Positions 1-8,699 of a stretch of 64,000 nt of DNA are shown piece by piece. Numbering within the stretch: the stretch's first letter is position 1; each line of letters begins with the position of its first letter. This stretch comes from Geodermatophilaceae bacterium URHA0031 (GTDB lineage: Bacteria; Actinomycetota; Actinomycetes; Mycobacteriales; Geodermatophilaceae), in NCBI GenBank assembly GCA_000620205.1, contig JHVP01000002.1:372001-436000 (forward strand), read 5' to 3'. The translations under genes and the position numbers were made by a program. Below the pieces are notes generated by a model, which saw only the letters and a program-made list of their open reading frames with translations, was not told the origin of the DNA and searched no databases.

Positions 1-51
1 CTGCCGCCCGGGCCGGCCGCCGGTGACCTGCTCCGGACCGTTCGACGTCAT
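1..51 (-). CDS. 5' end of an unidentified gene cut by the left edge
   Basis: An ATG on the complement at 51-49 has a good ribosome site (GAGGGG, six bases upstream) and opens a frame that stays open to the window edge. The 17 visible residues read MTSNGPEQVTGGRPGRQ, a polar Gly/Pro/Gln-rich start. It lies downstream of sucD on the same strand, but hairpins at 74-105 and 125-175 separate the two, so it probably has its own transcript. In mycobacteria a Gly/Pro-rich membrane protein follows sucD; whether this is the same gene cannot be decided from 17 codons. Confidence 0.45.
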   Translation of the reverse strand, partial: MTSNGPEQVTGGRPGRQ

Positions 52-73
52 CGGGTTCCCCTCCTGCGCCACG

Positions 74-105
74 CTGCCCGGCCCTCCGGGAGGAGGACCG
101 GGCAG
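74..105. terminator. GC-rich hairpin between sucD and the left-edge gene
   Basis: Arms CTGCCCGG (74-81) and CCGGGCAG (98-105) pair, and inside them CCTCC pairs with GGAGG, giving a nearly continuous stem. There is no T-run on either side. Probably an intrinsic-type terminator for the sucCD transcript. Confidence 0.5.
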
Positions 106-124
106 TGGTGACGTGCTGGAACGG

Positions 125-175
125 CCCCCGTGCAGGGACCCGCCGCGAGCCTGCGAGCGGTGGGGGGCACGGGGG
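125..175 (-). terminator. 3'-end hairpin repeat following sucD
   Basis: Arms CCCCCGTGC (125-133) and GCACGGGGG (167-175) enclose a loop containing the repeated core CGCCGCGAGC...TGCGAG...GGTGGGGG. Read on the gene's strand, the sucD stop is followed two bases later by AAGGACCCCC. Near-copies occur after the carbonic anhydrase gene and rpoA; see the finding on this family. Confidence 0.6.
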
Positions 176-182
176 TCCTTCG

Positions 183-1061
183 TCAGGCGCCGACGATCTC
201 CCGCATGAGGCGGGCGGCCTCCGACGGGGTCTTGCCGACCCTGACGCCGGCGGCCTCGAGGGCCTCCTGCTTGGCGGCGGCGGTCCCGGCCGAGCCGGAG
301 ACGATGGCGCCCGCGTGGCCCATCGTCTTGCCCTCGGGGGCGGTGAAGCCCGCGACGTAGCCGACGACCGGCTTGGTCACGTTGGCCTTGATGAAGTCCG
401 CGGCCCGCTCCTCGGCGTCGCCACCGATCTCGCCGATCATCACGATGGCCTCGGTCTCCGGGTCCTCCTGGAAGGCCTGGAGGCAGTCGATGTGCGTCGT
501 CCCGATGACCGGGTCACCGCCGATGCCCACCGCCGTGGAGAAACCGATGTCCCGCAGCTCGTACATCATCTGGTAGGTCAGCGTGCCCGACTTGCTGACC
601 AACCCGATCGTGCCGGCCTGGGTGATGTTGGCCGGGATGATGCCGGCGTTCGAGCGCCCGGGGCTGATCAGACCGGGGCAGTTGGGGCCGACGATCCGGG
701 TCGAGCCACCCTGGGCGTGGGCCCAGAAGTAGGTCGAGTCGTGCACCGGGATGCCCTCGGTGATGACGACGGCCATCCCGATCTGGGCGTCCACGGCCTC
801 CAGGACGGCGTCCTTGGCGAACTTCGGGGGCACGAAGACGACGCTGACGTCGGCCCCGGTCTCCTTCATCGCGTCGGCGACGGAGCCGAAGACGGGCACG
901 GAGGTGCCGTCGAAGTCCACGTCCTGGCCGGCCTTGCTGGGGTTCACGCCACCGACGACGGCGGTGCCGGAGGCGAGCATCCGCTGGGTGTGCTTGCGCC
1001 CCTCGGACCCGGTCATGCCCTGGACGATGACCTTGCTGTTCTCGGTGAGGAAGATCGACAT
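183..1061 (-). CDS. sucD: Succinate-CoA ligase (ADP-forming) subunit alpha
   Basis: With SucC it makes succinyl-CoA synthetase, the substrate-level phosphorylation step of the citric acid cycle. The 292-residue length is normal. The N-terminal CoA-binding Rossmann domain starts with [11 protein letters not shown], and the ligase half contains the segment [17 protein letters not shown] (about 248-264), which carries the active-site histidine. The ATG at 1061 gives the usual [11 protein letters not shown] start. It follows sucC by 31 bases on the same strand, the normal beta-alpha order, so the two are surely co-transcribed. Confidence 0.97.
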   Translation of the reverse strand: MSIFLTENSKVIVQGMTGSEGRKHTQRMLASGTAVVGGVNPSKAGQDVDFDGTSVPVFGSVADAMKETGADVSVVFVPPKFAKDAVLEAVDAQIGMAVVITEGIPVHDSTYFWAHAQGGSTRIVGPNCPGLISPGRSNAGIIPANITQAGTIGLVSKSGTLTYQMMYELRDIGFSTAVGIGGDPVIGTTHIDCLQAFQEDPETEAIVMIGEIGGDAEERAADFIKANVTKPVVGYVAGFTAPEGKTMGHAGAIVSGSAGTAAAKQEALEAAGVRVGKTPSEAARLMREIVGA

Positions 1062-1092
1062 GTCTGGTGTGTCCTGTCTCAGCTAGGGGCGA

Positions 1093-2256
1093 TCAGGCGG
1101 CGGCGAGCTCGGCGGCGCGGCGGGCGGCGCCGTCCATGGTGTCCACCACGGTCACCAGCGGGTGGGCGGCCTCGGCGAGGATCCGCCGGCCCTCCTCCAC
1201 GTTGTTGCCGTCCAGCCGCACGACCAGCGGCTTGGTGGCCTCGTCACCGAGGATGCCGAGCGCGTGCACGATGCCGTTGGCGACGGCGTCGCACGCGGTG
1301 ATCCCACCGAAGACGTTGACGAACACGCTCTTCACGGCCGGGTCGGACAGGATGATGCCGAGCCCGTTGGCCATCACCTCGGCCGAGGCGCCACCACCGA
1401 TGTCGAGGAAGTTGGCCGGGCGGACCCCGCCGAACTCCTCACCGGCGTAGGCCACCACGTCCAGCGTGCTCATGACCAGGCCGGCACCGTTGCCGATGAT
1501 CCCGACCTCGCCCTGCAGCTTGACGTAGTTGAGGTCCTTCTCCTTGGCCGCGGCCTCCAGCGGGTCGGCCGAGGCGGAGTCCTCGAGGGCGTCGTGGTCG
1601 CCGTGCCGGAACGACGCGTTCTCGTCGAGGGTGACCTTGGCGTCGAGCGCGAGGACGGTACCGTCGGGCGCCTTGGCCAGCGGGTTGATCTCGACCAGCG
1701 TGGCGTCCTCCTTGGTGAAGACGTCCCACAGCTGGACGGCGATGGCGATCACCTGGTCGCGCACCTCGGCGGGGAAGCCGGCGGCGTCGACGATCTCGGC
1801 GGCCTTCTGCGCGTCGACCCCGACGCTGGCGTCCACGGGGATCCGGGCCAGCGCCTCGGGCCGCTCGACGGCGAGCTGCTCGATCTCCATGCCGCCCTCC
1901 TTCGAGGCCATGGCCAGGAAGGTGCGGTTGGACCGGTCGAGCAGGTACGAGAAGTAGTACTCCTCGGCGATGTCGCTGGCCTGGGCGACCATCACGCGGT
2001 GGGTGATGTGCCCCTTGATGTCCAGGCCGAGGATGTCCTGGGCGCGCGCCTTGGCGCTCTCGGGGTCGTCGGCGAGCTTGACGCCGCCGGCCTTGCCGCG
2101 GCCGCCCACCTTGACCTGGGCCTTGACGACGACGGGCGCGGCGATCTCGCGCGCGATCGCCTCGGCCTGCTCGGGTGTCTCGGCGACGCCGCCGGGCAGC
2201 ACGGGAACGCCGTGCGCGGCCAACAGGTCACGGGCCTGGTACTCGAAGAGATCCAC
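1093..2256 (-). CDS. sucC: Succinate-CoA ligase (ADP-forming) subunit beta
   Basis: ATP-grasp subunit of succinyl-CoA synthetase. It opens with the canonical [20 protein letters not shown] and contains the [17 protein letters not shown] nucleotide-binding stretch near residue 45 and the glycine-rich [12 protein letters not shown] and [11 protein letters not shown] segments toward the C-terminus. About 387 residues, normal length. I take the GTG at 2256 because it gives the conserved N-terminus. A TTG two codons earlier (2262) is better spaced from the purine-rich GGGGGAGAG and remains possible. Only 64 bases separate it from the upstream membrane-protein gene, so the three may share a transcript. 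Confidence 0.96.
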   Translation of the reverse strand: MDLFEYQARDLLAAHGVPVLPGGVAETPEQAEAIAREIAAPVVVKAQVKVGGRGKAGGVKLADDPESAKARAQDILGLDIKGHITHRVMVAQASDIAEEYYFSYLLDRSNRTFLAMASKEGGMEIEQLAVERPEALARIPVDASVGVDAQKAAEIVDAAGFPAEVRDQVIAIAVQLWDVFTKEDATLVEINPLAKAPDGTVLALDAKVTLDENASFRHGDHDALEDSASADPLEAAAKEKDLNYVKLQGEVGIIGNGAGLVMSTLDVVAYAGEEFGGVRPANFLDIGGGASAEVMANGLGIILSDPAVKSVFVNVFGGITACDAVANGIVHALGILGDEATKPLVVRLDGNNVEEGRRILAEAAHPLVTVVDTMDGAARRAAELAAA

Positions 2257-2320
2257 GAGCAAGGACCGTAGCTCTCCCCCTGTGCGACCGCCGCACGCGC
2301 CTCGGCGAGGGTGGGTCGTA

Positions 2321-3334
2321 TCACACGTCTCTTCCGCTCAGCGGCGTCCGCCAGCGCCAGGCGAGCACGGTCAGCGCGGCCGCGCCCACCCCCAGCACGA
2401 GCAGGCCCACACCGGGCAGGGTCCAGTCGACGTCGGGGCCGTGCACGGCATCGCGCCACCCGCTCAGCGCGGTCGACAGCAGGAACACGGTGACCCCGAG
2501 CAGGCCGCCCACCGCACCGAGCCGGGGCCGCAGCGACGGGGCGATCACCGCGGACAGCAGCAGGGCCGCGGCCAGCAGGAGCCCGCCGAGGAGCGCCAGC
2601 CCCGGACGCTCCAGCAGCGCCTGCGCCCCGTCCGCGGCGACGACCGTCTCCAGTCCCGTGGTCGGGTCGGTGACCACCCGGTCCGGGACGTCGGCCGCGG
2701 GGAGGGCCAGGCACAGCACGGCGGCCACCCCGAGGACGGCGGCGCAGCCGGCCAGCACCGGGCGCAGCGGGTCGAGCGTCCCGCCGTCGTCCATGACCGT
2801 GCGACCCCACGCCGCCATCGCCACCGCGCCGGCGAGGACGGTCAGCGAGAGCGCGACGACCCCCAGCACCCACCCGGCGCCGATGTCGACGGAGCTGGTG
2901 ACCACCCGTTCACCGGCCAGCACCTCGACCGCCGGGCGGGCCGTCGACCCGTGCCCCTGGTACAGCTCGATCAGCAACCGGCCCACCGCCAGCGCACCGG
3001 TGACCGCGGCGTAGGCCAGCCCGAACCGCGGCACCCGGCCCAGGAGCAGGCCGGTGCCCACCGCCAGCGCGGCGACCGGCGCCAGCAGGGCGACCAGGGC
3101 GTCGACCGGCCCGGTGACCGGGCCGACGTCCGTGCCACCCACCACGAGGTAGGTCGGGACGAGGGCGACGGCACCGACCAGTCCGGCCAGGGCGAGCAGG
3201 ACCCCGGCGGCCCGCGCCAGCGGGGGCACCGGCCCGACGACCACCTGGTCGGCCGGCGTCGGGGTCGGGGCACCGGCCCGGGGGGCAGAGCCCGCGCCGG
3301 TCCGGCGGGCAGGGTTCCGGTCACGGGCAGGCAC
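2321..3334 (-). CDS. Multi-pass membrane protein of unknown function
   Basis: I do not recognise a family. The GTG at 3334 is chosen because GAGGAGGGG lies four bases upstream; the frame opens earlier, but without a ribosome site. The product (337 residues) has a short basic, Pro/Ala-rich N-terminus of about 35 residues and then about eight hydrophobic Ala/Leu/Val-rich segments to the end, with a longer polar loop around 205-235 ([19 protein letters not shown]). No catalytic motif is visible. It lies directly upstream of sucC on the same strand and diverges from a hydrolase gene. An integral membrane location is well supported; the role is open. Confidence 0.75.
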   Translation of the reverse strand: MPARDRNPARRTGAGSAPRAGAPTPTPADQVVVGPVPPLARAAGVLLALAGLVGAVALVPTYLVVGGTDVGPVTGPVDALVALLAPVAALAVGTGLLLGRVPRFGLAYAAVTGALAVGRLLIELYQGHGSTARPAVEVLAGERVVTSSVDIGAGWVLGVVALSLTVLAGAVAMAAWGRTVMDDGGTLDPLRPVLAGCAAVLGVAAVLCLALPAADVPDRVVTDPTTGLETVVAADGAQALLERPGLALLGGLLLAAALLLSAVIAPSLRPRLGAVGGLLGVTVFLLSTALSGWRDAVHGPDVDWTLPGVGLLVLGVGAAALTVLAWRWRTPLSGRDV

Positions 3335-3390
3335 AGGTCCCCTCCTCGGAGTCGCGCTCGTCGCCGTCTGGCGTGTTGTGTGTCCGGTGT

Positions 3391-3420
3391 GTGACGTCCA
3401 GCACACGGGGGCATTAACGT
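3391..3420 (+). promoter_or_regulatory. Possible sigma70-type promoter of the hydrolase gene
   Basis: GTGACG (3391-3396) and TAACGT (3415-3420) are separated by 18 bases. Transcription would start near 3427, exactly at an out-of-frame GTG (3428), and leave about 64 bases before the hydrolase GTG at 3492. Confidence 0.4.
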
Positions 3421-3491
3421 CGCGAACGTGAGCACACCTGGTGCTCCGTCGCAGCGGTCGGCTGGCCGACTCGGACTGGGGGGAGCCCGGC

Positions 3492-4403
3492 GTGCACGCC
3501 ACCGAACTGCCTCACGCACCAGCGTGGCACGCCCCTGCCCCGGTGGCAGTGAGCGACGTACCGGCGGCGCCCCCGGGCCCGGCCCGGGGCCTGCGCTCGC
3601 TGGTCTCCCCGGCCCTCCTGACCGGCGGCCTCACCGAGCTGGCCTGGGTCGGTGCGCACGCGCTGCTCTACCCGCTCGGCGCCCGCACCGAGCAGCTGCG
3701 GGTCGACGGCCGGTACCGGCCCGGCGCCCAGCCGCCCGGGGTGCGCGCGCTCTTCGCCGACGACCCGCTGGCCGCCCGCGTCCCGGTCGTCCTGGTGCAC
3801 GGCCTGGTCGACAACCGGTCGGTCTTCACCGTGATGCGGCGGGCGCTGCGGCGGCGCGGGTTCGTCTCGGTGTGCACCTGGAACTACAGCCCGCTGCAGC
3901 GGGACGTCGAGAGCGCCGCCGAGGCACTCGGCCGGCACATCGAGCGGGTGTGCCGGGAGACCGGCCACGAACGCGTGCACGTCGTCGGCCACAGCCTCGG
4001 CGGTCTGGTCGCGCGCTACCTCGTGCAGCGGCTGGGCGGTGACCAGCGGATCGACACCCTGGTGACCCTCGGGACGCCGCACGAGGGCTCCCGGTGGGCG
4101 CACTGCCTGCCCACGTCGCTGGTCCGCCAGCTGCGCCCCGGCTCACCGCTGCTCCGCGAGCTGGCCGAGCCGGCCCCCGGTTGCCGCACCCGGGTCACCT
4201 CGATCTACAGCGACCTCGACCAGATGGTCGTCCCCTCGGCCGCCGGCCGGTGCGAGCACCCGGACCTGCGCGCCCGCAACGTGCTGTTCCGCGGGGTCGG
4301 GCACATGTCGCTGCCCATCCACCGCGGCGTCCTCGACGAGGTCGCCGCGACCCTCGCCGGGCTGCGCTCCGGCGACGCCGAGCGGCCGGCCACCGCCGCC
4401 TGA
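3492..4403 (+). CDS. Alpha/beta hydrolase, lipase-like
   Basis: Serine hydrolase of about 303 residues. VPVVLVHGLVDNRSVF is the oxyanion-loop region, HVVGHSLGGLVARYL contains the GHSLGG nucleophile elbow, and the SDLDQMVVP segment and final GVGHMSLP supply the probable acidic residue and histidine. The fold resembles the triacylglycerol lipase/EstA group (PF01674 type). The GTG at 3492 is favoured: GGGGGGAG ends eight bases before it, while the GTG at 3441 has no site. Residues 25-60 are Ala/Pro/Leu-rich but not a clear signal peptide. Substrate is not predictable. It diverges from the membrane-protein gene. Confidence 0.82.
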   Translation: MHATELPHAPAWHAPAPVAVSDVPAAPPGPARGLRSLVSPALLTGGLTELAWVGAHALLYPLGARTEQLRVDGRYRPGAQPPGVRALFADDPLAARVPVVLVHGLVDNRSVFTVMRRALRRRGFVSVCTWNYSPLQRDVESAAEALGRHIERVCRETGHERVHVVGHSLGGLVARYLVQRLGGDQRIDTLVTLGTPHEGSRWAHCLPTSLVRQLRPGSPLLRELAEPAPGCRTRVTSIYSDLDQMVVPSAAGRCEHPDLRARNVLFRGVGHMSLPIHRGVLDEVAATLAGLRSGDAERPATAA

Positions 4404-4468
4404 TCCGACGCCTTCTTCAGGGGTGTCGCTACCCGGTGCGCTCGGCTGCAACACGGGTTGTCAGGTGA

Positions 4469-4497
4469 TTGAAGCCGGCACCGGCCGTCGTTAGCGT
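4469..4497 (+). promoter_or_regulatory. Promoter of the M23 peptidase gene
   Basis: TTGAAG (4469-4474) and TAGCGT (4492-4497) are spaced by exactly 17 bases, a good sigma70-type fit. Transcription near 4504 leaves a leader of about 124 bases before the TTG at 4628. The leader contains a small hairpin, CCACGG-N6-CCGTGG (4588-4605). I looked for the conserved blocks of the c-di-AMP riboswitch often found before cell-wall hydrolase genes and did not see them. Nothing else is visible between 4404 and 4627. Confidence 0.5.
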
Positions 4498-4627
4498 CGG
4501 GACCACACCGATCGGAATTCTTCGTCGGGATGGTCCCACCGCGCTGCGCACCTGCCGATGCCTACACCGTCTGGTGCTCGTCAGACCCCACGGCTCCCCC
4601 CGTGGTGTTGCCCCGGGAAGGTGCCTG

Positions 4628-5638
4628 TTGTCCCGTCTCCGTGAGCTCGTGGGCCGTACGCGGTCCGAGGACGGCCTCGCCGCCGTCCTCGACGCCGGCC
4701 CCGCCTCCGCGGAGTTCGTGGCACCGGACGGCGCCTGGGACTGGGACGCGGCCTGGGCGGCATCCCAGTCCGACGAGGACCACGGGGACCACGAGGACGA
4801 CGCGGACGCCGGGGGCACCGCGGGCGCCGACGTACGGGGCACCGCCGACCACCCGCTGCCGACGGGCACCGAGGACGCACCTGGCGACGACGTTGCGGCC
4901 GCGCCGACCCCGCTCGGCGTACCGGAGGACGGACGGTCCAGCCGTCGGCGCCGCACCGTCACCGTGCCCGCCGCGCTCCGCCGCCCGCCGGGCCGGCGCG
5001 CTCCGGTGCTCCTGGCCGCTGCCGTGCTCGGGGCCGTGCTCACCGGTGTCCTGGGCGGGCTGGGCGGCTTCGGCTCGGACGCCGGCCCCCCGATCGCCTC
5101 CGGCCAGGACTACGGCCTGGGCCTCTCCGAGTCCAGCTTCTCCGGTGGCGTCGAGGACGCCGCGGGCGCCCGCGGGGAGATCAGCCAGGCCGAGGCCCAG
5201 GCCCGGCTCAGCGAGATCGCCGCCTCCCGCGCGGCCCGCGAGCCCGACTTCGTGGTCCCCACCGACGGTCGGCTCACGACCTGCTTCTGCCAGCGCTGGG
5301 GCACGATGCACTGGGGCATCGACCTGGCCGCCCCGCTCGGCACCCCGATCTACGCGGCCGCCGACGGCGTCGTCCTGCGGGCCGGCCCGGCGACCGGCTA
5401 CGGCAACGCCGTCTACATCCAGGACGCCGACGGCAACGTCGAGATCTACGGCCACATGAAGTACTACGACGTGGCCGCCGGCGACGTCGTCTCCGCCGGT
5501 GAGCAGATCGCCAAGGTGGGCAGCCAGGGCCAGTCGACCGGCCCCCACCTGCACTTCGAGATCCACGTCGGCGGCATGAACGGCAAGCCGACGGACCCGC
5601 AGGACTGGCTCGCCGCGCGCGGTCTGTCCGTGGACTGA
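4628..5638 (+). CDS. M23 family metallopeptidase, membrane-anchored
   Basis: Probable cell-wall endopeptidase or a regulator of one. From the TTG at 4628 (GGAAGG ends six bases upstream) it has 336 residues: an acidic cytoplasmic N-terminus of about 115, a basic stretch, one membrane helix around 122-145 (VLLAAAVLGAVLTGVLGGL), a linker, and a C-terminal LytM domain. The domain keeps the zinc ligands in HWGIDLAAPLGTPI and GPHLHFEIH plus the YGHMKYY loop. The pair CFC before the first ligand could form a disulfide. M. tuberculosis has an M23 gene in the same place (Rv0950c) between uvrD1 and sucC, which supports the assignment. Confidence 0.88.
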   Translation: MSRLRELVGRTRSEDGLAAVLDAGPASAEFVAPDGAWDWDAAWAASQSDEDHGDHEDDADAGGTAGADVRGTADHPLPTGTEDAPGDDVAAAPTPLGVPEDGRSSRRRRTVTVPAALRRPPGRRAPVLLAAAVLGAVLTGVLGGLGGFGSDAGPPIASGQDYGLGLSESSFSGGVEDAAGARGEISQAEAQARLSEIAASRAAREPDFVVPTDGRLTTCFCQRWGTMHWGIDLAAPLGTPIYAAADGVVLRAGPATGYGNAVYIQDADGNVEIYGHMKYYDVAAGDVVSAGEQIAKVGSQGQSTGPHLHFEIHVGGMNGKPTDPQDWLAARGLSVD

Positions 5639-5664
5639 CGGCACCGCCGGCGGCCGGTTCCTCC

Positions 5665-5670
5665 TACGAT
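5665..5670 (+). promoter_or_regulatory. Leaderless -10 element of the VOC gene
   Basis: TACGAT lies eight bases before the ATG at 5679 and there is no ribosome site, the arrangement of a leaderless actinobacterial transcript. Confidence 0.45.
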
Positions 5671-5678
5671 CCCTCCGC

Positions 5679-6086
5679 ATGACCGCCCCGACGCCGTACC
5701 TGCACCTACCCGGCACCGCCCGCGACGCCCTGTCCTTCTACGGGGAGGTCTTCGGCGGCCGGGTGGCAGCGCACTCCTTCGCCGAGTTCGGCCGGGAGGA
5801 CGGCCCGGCCGACGCGGTGGCCCACGGCTACCTGGTCGACGGAGCCGTCGCGCTCTTCGCGGCCGACGTGGCCGGCGACGAGCCGTCCCTCCGGTGCGCC
5901 GGGCTGATGTTCTCCCTGCTGGGTGCGGCCGACCCGGCCACCCTGCGCGCCTGGTTCACCGGCCTCGCGGCCGGCGGGCGGGTCGTCGAGGACCTGCAGC
6001 GGCGCCCGTGGGGTGCCTCCGACGGCCAGGTGGTCGACCGCTTCGGCGTCCACTGGCTCGTCGGCTTCGAAGGCGACGAGGGTTGA
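5679..6086 (+). CDS. VOC superfamily protein, PhnB/glyoxalase-like
   Basis: A 135-residue single-domain protein starting MTAPTPYLHLPGTARDALSF, with a YGEVFGG turn near residue 22, the usual opening of PhnB-like (3-demethylubiquinone methyltransferase-like, PF06983) proteins. It ends with the family's DRFGVHWLVGF strand. Such proteins are often metal-dependent, binding small molecules, but the metal-binding pattern is incomplete here, so catalysis is uncertain. It appears to be leaderless, and converges with pcrA across a shared hairpin. Confidence 0.8.
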   Translation: MTAPTPYLHLPGTARDALSFYGEVFGGRVAAHSFAEFGREDGPADAVAHGYLVDGAVALFAADVAGDEPSLRCAGLMFSLLGAADPATLRAWFTGLAAGGRVVEDLQRRPWGASDGQVVDRFGVHWLVGFEGDEG

Positions 6087-6093
6087 CCTCCGG

Positions 6094-6145
6094 CCCCGCT
6101 GCAGAGTCCCGCGCCGCGCGGAGCGTGGCGTGGGGGGCAGCGGGG
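6094..6145 (-). terminator. 3'-end hairpin repeat following pcrA
   Basis: Arms CCCCGCTGC (6094-6102) and GCAGCGGGG (6137-6145). On the pcrA strand AAGGACCCC begins two bases after the stop codon. Probably also serves the convergent VOC gene. Confidence 0.6.
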
Positions 6146-6152
6146 TCCTTGT

Positions 6153-8444
6153 TCAGAGCTTGACGAGCGGGGCGTACCGCAGCACCAGCCGCTTGGTGCC
6201 GCCGGAGCCGAAGTCGACGGTCGCCTGGGCCTTGTCCCCGATGCCGTTGACCTCGACCACGGTGCCGAGCCCGAAGGCGTCGTGGCTCACCCGGTCGCCG
6301 ACGTCCACGCTGATCACCGCGCGGTTGCCGGCGCCGCCGCGCAGGCCGCCGGTGGACAGCCCGGTGGCCGCGACCCGCGCCTGCGCCGAGCTCATCGGCG
6401 TGGTGTGCGCCGGTTCGGTGCGCGCCCAGTGCACGGCGTCGGCCGGCAGCTCGTCCAGGAAGCGGGACGGCGGGTTGTAGGCCGGCTGCCCCCAGCTGGT
6501 GCGGACGGTGGCCCGGGAGAGGAACAGCCGCTTCTGCGCCCGGGTGATGCCGACGTAGGCCAGCCGGCGCTCCTCCTCCAGCTCACGGGGGTCGCCGAGA
6601 GCACGCAGGTGCGGGAAGACGCCGTCCTCGAGGGCGGTCAGGAAGACGACCGGGAACTCCAGCCCCTTGGCGGTGTGCAGGGTCATCAGCGTGACGACCC
6701 CGGCGTCGTCCCCGGTGACCGGGATCTGGTCGGCGTCGGCGACGAGGGAGACCTGCTCGAGGAAGTCGGTGACCGTGCCGCCGGGCGTGCCGGCCTCGAA
6801 CTCGGCGGCCACCGAGATCAGCTCGTTGAGGTTGTCGACGCGGCCCTCGTCCTGCGGGTCGGTGCTCGCCGACAGCTCGGTCAGGTAGCCGGTGCGGTCG
6901 AGGATGCTCTCCAGCAGCGCGGCAGGGCCGGAACCGGTCTCGACCAGCTGCTCGAACTCCTCCAGCAGGGCCACGAACTCCTGGATCGCCTTGAGCGACC
7001 GGGTGGCCAGCTCCCCGACCTCGGAGGCGCGGCGCAGGGCGCTGGCGAAGGGGATGCGCTCCCGGTCGGCGAAGCGCTCGACGGCCGACTCGGCGCGCTC
7101 GCCGATGCCCCGCTTCGGGGTGTTCAGCACCCGGCGCAGGCTCACCACGTCGGCCGGGTTGGCGACCACCTTCAGGTAGGCCAGCGCATCCCGCACCTCA
7201 CGGCGCTCGTAGAACCGCACGCCGCCGACCACCTTGTAGGGCATGCCGACCCGGATGAACACCTCCTCGAACACCCGGGAGGCGTTGTTGGTGCGGTAGA
7301 AGATCGCGATGTCCTTGGGCTGGGCCAGCCCCTCGTCGGTCAGCGCGTCGATCTGCTCGGCGACCCAGGCGGCCTCGTCGTGCTCGTTGTCGGCGACGTA
7401 GCCCTCGATCAGCTCGCCGTCACCGGCGTCGGACCACAGGTTCTTCGGCCGGCGTGAGGTGTTCCGGGCGATGACCTGGTTGGCCGCGCGCAGGATGCGC
7501 TGGGTGGAGCGGTAGTTCTGCTCCAGGACGATCGTGGTCGCGTCGGGGTAGTCGCGCTCGAACTCGTCGATGTTGCGGATGGTCGCGCCGCGGAAGGCGT
7601 AGATCGACTGGTCGGCGTCGCCGACGACGCAGAGCTCGGCCGGCGGGACCGGGCCGTCGTGCCCGCCCACCAGCTCGCGGACCAGCACGTACTGGGCGTG
7701 GTTCGTGTCCTGGTACTCGTCGACCAGCACGTGGCGGAACCGGCGGCGGTAGTGCTCTGCCACGTCGGGGAAGGCCTGCAGCAGGTGGACCGTCGTCATG
7801 ATCAGGTCGTCGAAGTCCATGGCGTGCGCCTCGCGCAGCCGCCGCTGGTAGAGCGTGTAGGCCTCCTTCAGCACCTTCTCCGGTGCGGTCAGGGGGTTGT
7901 AGGACTCCTCGTCGACCAGCTCGTTCTTCAGGTTCGACACCTGGTTGGCCAGGCTGCGGCCGGGATAGCGCTTGGCGTCGAGGTCCAGGTCGCGGGCGAC
8001 CATCGTCATCAGCCGGACCGAGTCGCCCTGGTCGTAGATGGTGAAGGAGCTCTTCATGCCGAGCTTGGCGGCCTCGGCGCGGAGGATCCGCACGCACATC
8101 GAGTGGAACGTCGACACCCACATCGCCCGGGCGCGCGGGCCGACGAGGGCAGCGACCCGCTCCTTCATCTCCCCGGCGGCCTTGTTGGTGAAGGTGATCG
8201 CCAGGATCTCGCCGGGCTGCACCCCGCGGGCGCCCAGCAGGTAGGAGATCCGGTGGGTGAGCACCCGGGTCTTGCCCGACCCGGCGCCGGCGACGATCAG
8301 CAGCGGGCTGCCCTCGTGGACCACGGCGTCGCGCTGCGGGCCGTTGAGCCCGGCGAGCATCCGGTCCAGCTCCCGCCCGGTCTGGCCGGAGGTCTGCCGG
8401 GGGAGAGCGGCGGTGCCGGGGAGGGTGTGCTGGAGGCTGCTCAT
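6153..8444 (-). CDS. pcrA: ATP-dependent DNA helicase PcrA/UvrD1
   Basis: Superfamily 1A 3'-5' helicase for nucleotide excision repair and conflict resolution. The 763 residues show QRDAV near residue 37, Walker A AGAGSGKT (about 52-59), motif II DEYQDTN, the GDADQSIYAFRGA motif III, QNYRS, VVGGVRFYERREV, and TLHTAKGLEFPVVF and VGITRAQKRL motifs V and VI. The C-terminal 60 residues form the Tudor-like tail (VGDRVSHDAFGLGTVV) that contacts RNA polymerase in this family. It diverges from the chorismate mutase gene, as uvrD1 does in M. tuberculosis. Confidence 0.97.
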   Translation of the reverse strand: MSSLQHTLPGTAALPRQTSGQTGRELDRMLAGLNGPQRDAVVHEGSPLLIVAGAGSGKTRVLTHRISYLLGARGVQPGEILAITFTNKAAGEMKERVAALVGPRARAMWVSTFHSMCVRILRAEAAKLGMKSSFTIYDQGDSVRLMTMVARDLDLDAKRYPGRSLANQVSNLKNELVDEESYNPLTAPEKVLKEAYTLYQRRLREAHAMDFDDLIMTTVHLLQAFPDVAEHYRRRFRHVLVDEYQDTNHAQYVLVRELVGGHDGPVPPAELCVVGDADQSIYAFRGATIRNIDEFERDYPDATTIVLEQNYRSTQRILRAANQVIARNTSRRPKNLWSDAGDGELIEGYVADNEHDEAAWVAEQIDALTDEGLAQPKDIAIFYRTNNASRVFEEVFIRVGMPYKVVGGVRFYERREVRDALAYLKVVANPADVVSLRRVLNTPKRGIGERAESAVERFADRERIPFASALRRASEVGELATRSLKAIQEFVALLEEFEQLVETGSGPAALLESILDRTGYLTELSASTDPQDEGRVDNLNELISVAAEFEAGTPGGTVTDFLEQVSLVADADQIPVTGDDAGVVTLMTLHTAKGLEFPVVFLTALEDGVFPHLRALGDPRELEEERRLAYVGITRAQKRLFLSRATVRTSWGQPAYNPPSRFLDELPADAVHWARTEPAHTTPMSSAQARVAATGLSTGGLRGGAGNRAVISVDVGDRVSHDAFGLGTVVEVNGIGDKAQATVDFGSGGTKRLVLRYAPLVKL

Positions 8445-8453
8445 GACCCCGCC

Positions 8454-8459
8454 ACTCTA
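8454..8459 (-). promoter_or_regulatory. -10 element of pcrA
   Basis: TAGAGT on the complement ends nine bases before the pcrA ATG (8444). Transcription would begin at or within two or three bases of the start codon, so a leaderless or very short-leader mRNA. Confidence 0.4.
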
Positions 8460-8548
8460 AGCCGCGGCAACGACAGGACCGGGGCCGCGCGTGTCGCCTG
8501 GGGATGGCGCCTGGCCGTCGGCGGACCCGGTGTGACACACTCGCCGCC

Positions 8549-8611
8549 GTGTTGCGCAGCCGCGAGTTTTCCTACGGCCACCGGGTCCCGGTGTCCGTGC
8601 CAGCTGGCTGA
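8549..8611 (+). CDS. Putative leader peptide of chorismate mutase (Phe/Tyr codons)
   Basis: A 20-codon frame from GTG 8549 to TGA 8609-8611 reads VLRSREFSYGHRVPVSVPAG, with Phe at codon 7 and Tyr at codon 9, end products of the pathway the next gene feeds. The hexamer CACACT sits seven bases before the GTG, the leaderless spacing, though the first base departs from TANNNT. The frame lies 88 bases upstream of the chorismate mutase start and is followed by a strong hairpin. Attenuation by a Phe/Tyr leader in front of csm has, as I recall, been described in Corynebacterium glutamicum. Inference; only two control codons are present. Confidence 0.5.
   Translation: MLRSREFSYGHRVPVSVPAG
8579..8593 (+). 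promoter_or_regulatory. Small hairpin within the leader frame
   Basis: CACCGG (8579-8584) pairs with CCGGTG (8588-8593) around a 3-base loop, starting four codons after the Tyr codon. It is placed where the first (pause or 1:2) hairpin of a ribosome-controlled attenuator would be. Confidence 0.35.
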
Positions 8612-8627
8612 GCAGCCACTCCCCACG

Positions 8628-8655
8628 ACGCCCCGGGCCCACGGCCCCGGGGCGT
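8628..8655 (+). terminator. Attenuator-type hairpin before chorismate mutase
   Basis: ACGCCCCGGG (8628-8637) pairs perfectly with CCCGGGGCGT (8646-8655) around an 8-base loop, followed by TTCGTCGTCTCT. It lies 45 bases before the chorismate mutase start and after the leader frame. No upstream full gene needs a terminator here, because pcrA points away, so a regulatory role is the simplest reading. Confidence 0.55.
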
Positions 8656-8699
8656 TCGTCGTCTCTGGGGTCGCGGGCTCCCATCCGCCCGGAGGACCC

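Noticed and set aside
105-1301. Long plus-strand open frame opposite sucD/sucC (398 codons)
   Set aside because: Mirror of a GC-rich gene; Arg/Gly/Asp-rich nonsense with no motifs. Similar long shadows lie opposite guaB, glmS, tsaD and the ribosomal genes.
4498-4627. c-di-AMP (ydaO-type) riboswitch before the M23 gene
   Set aside because: The leader is long enough and the gene class fits, but the conserved blocks I remember for this riboswitch are not present.
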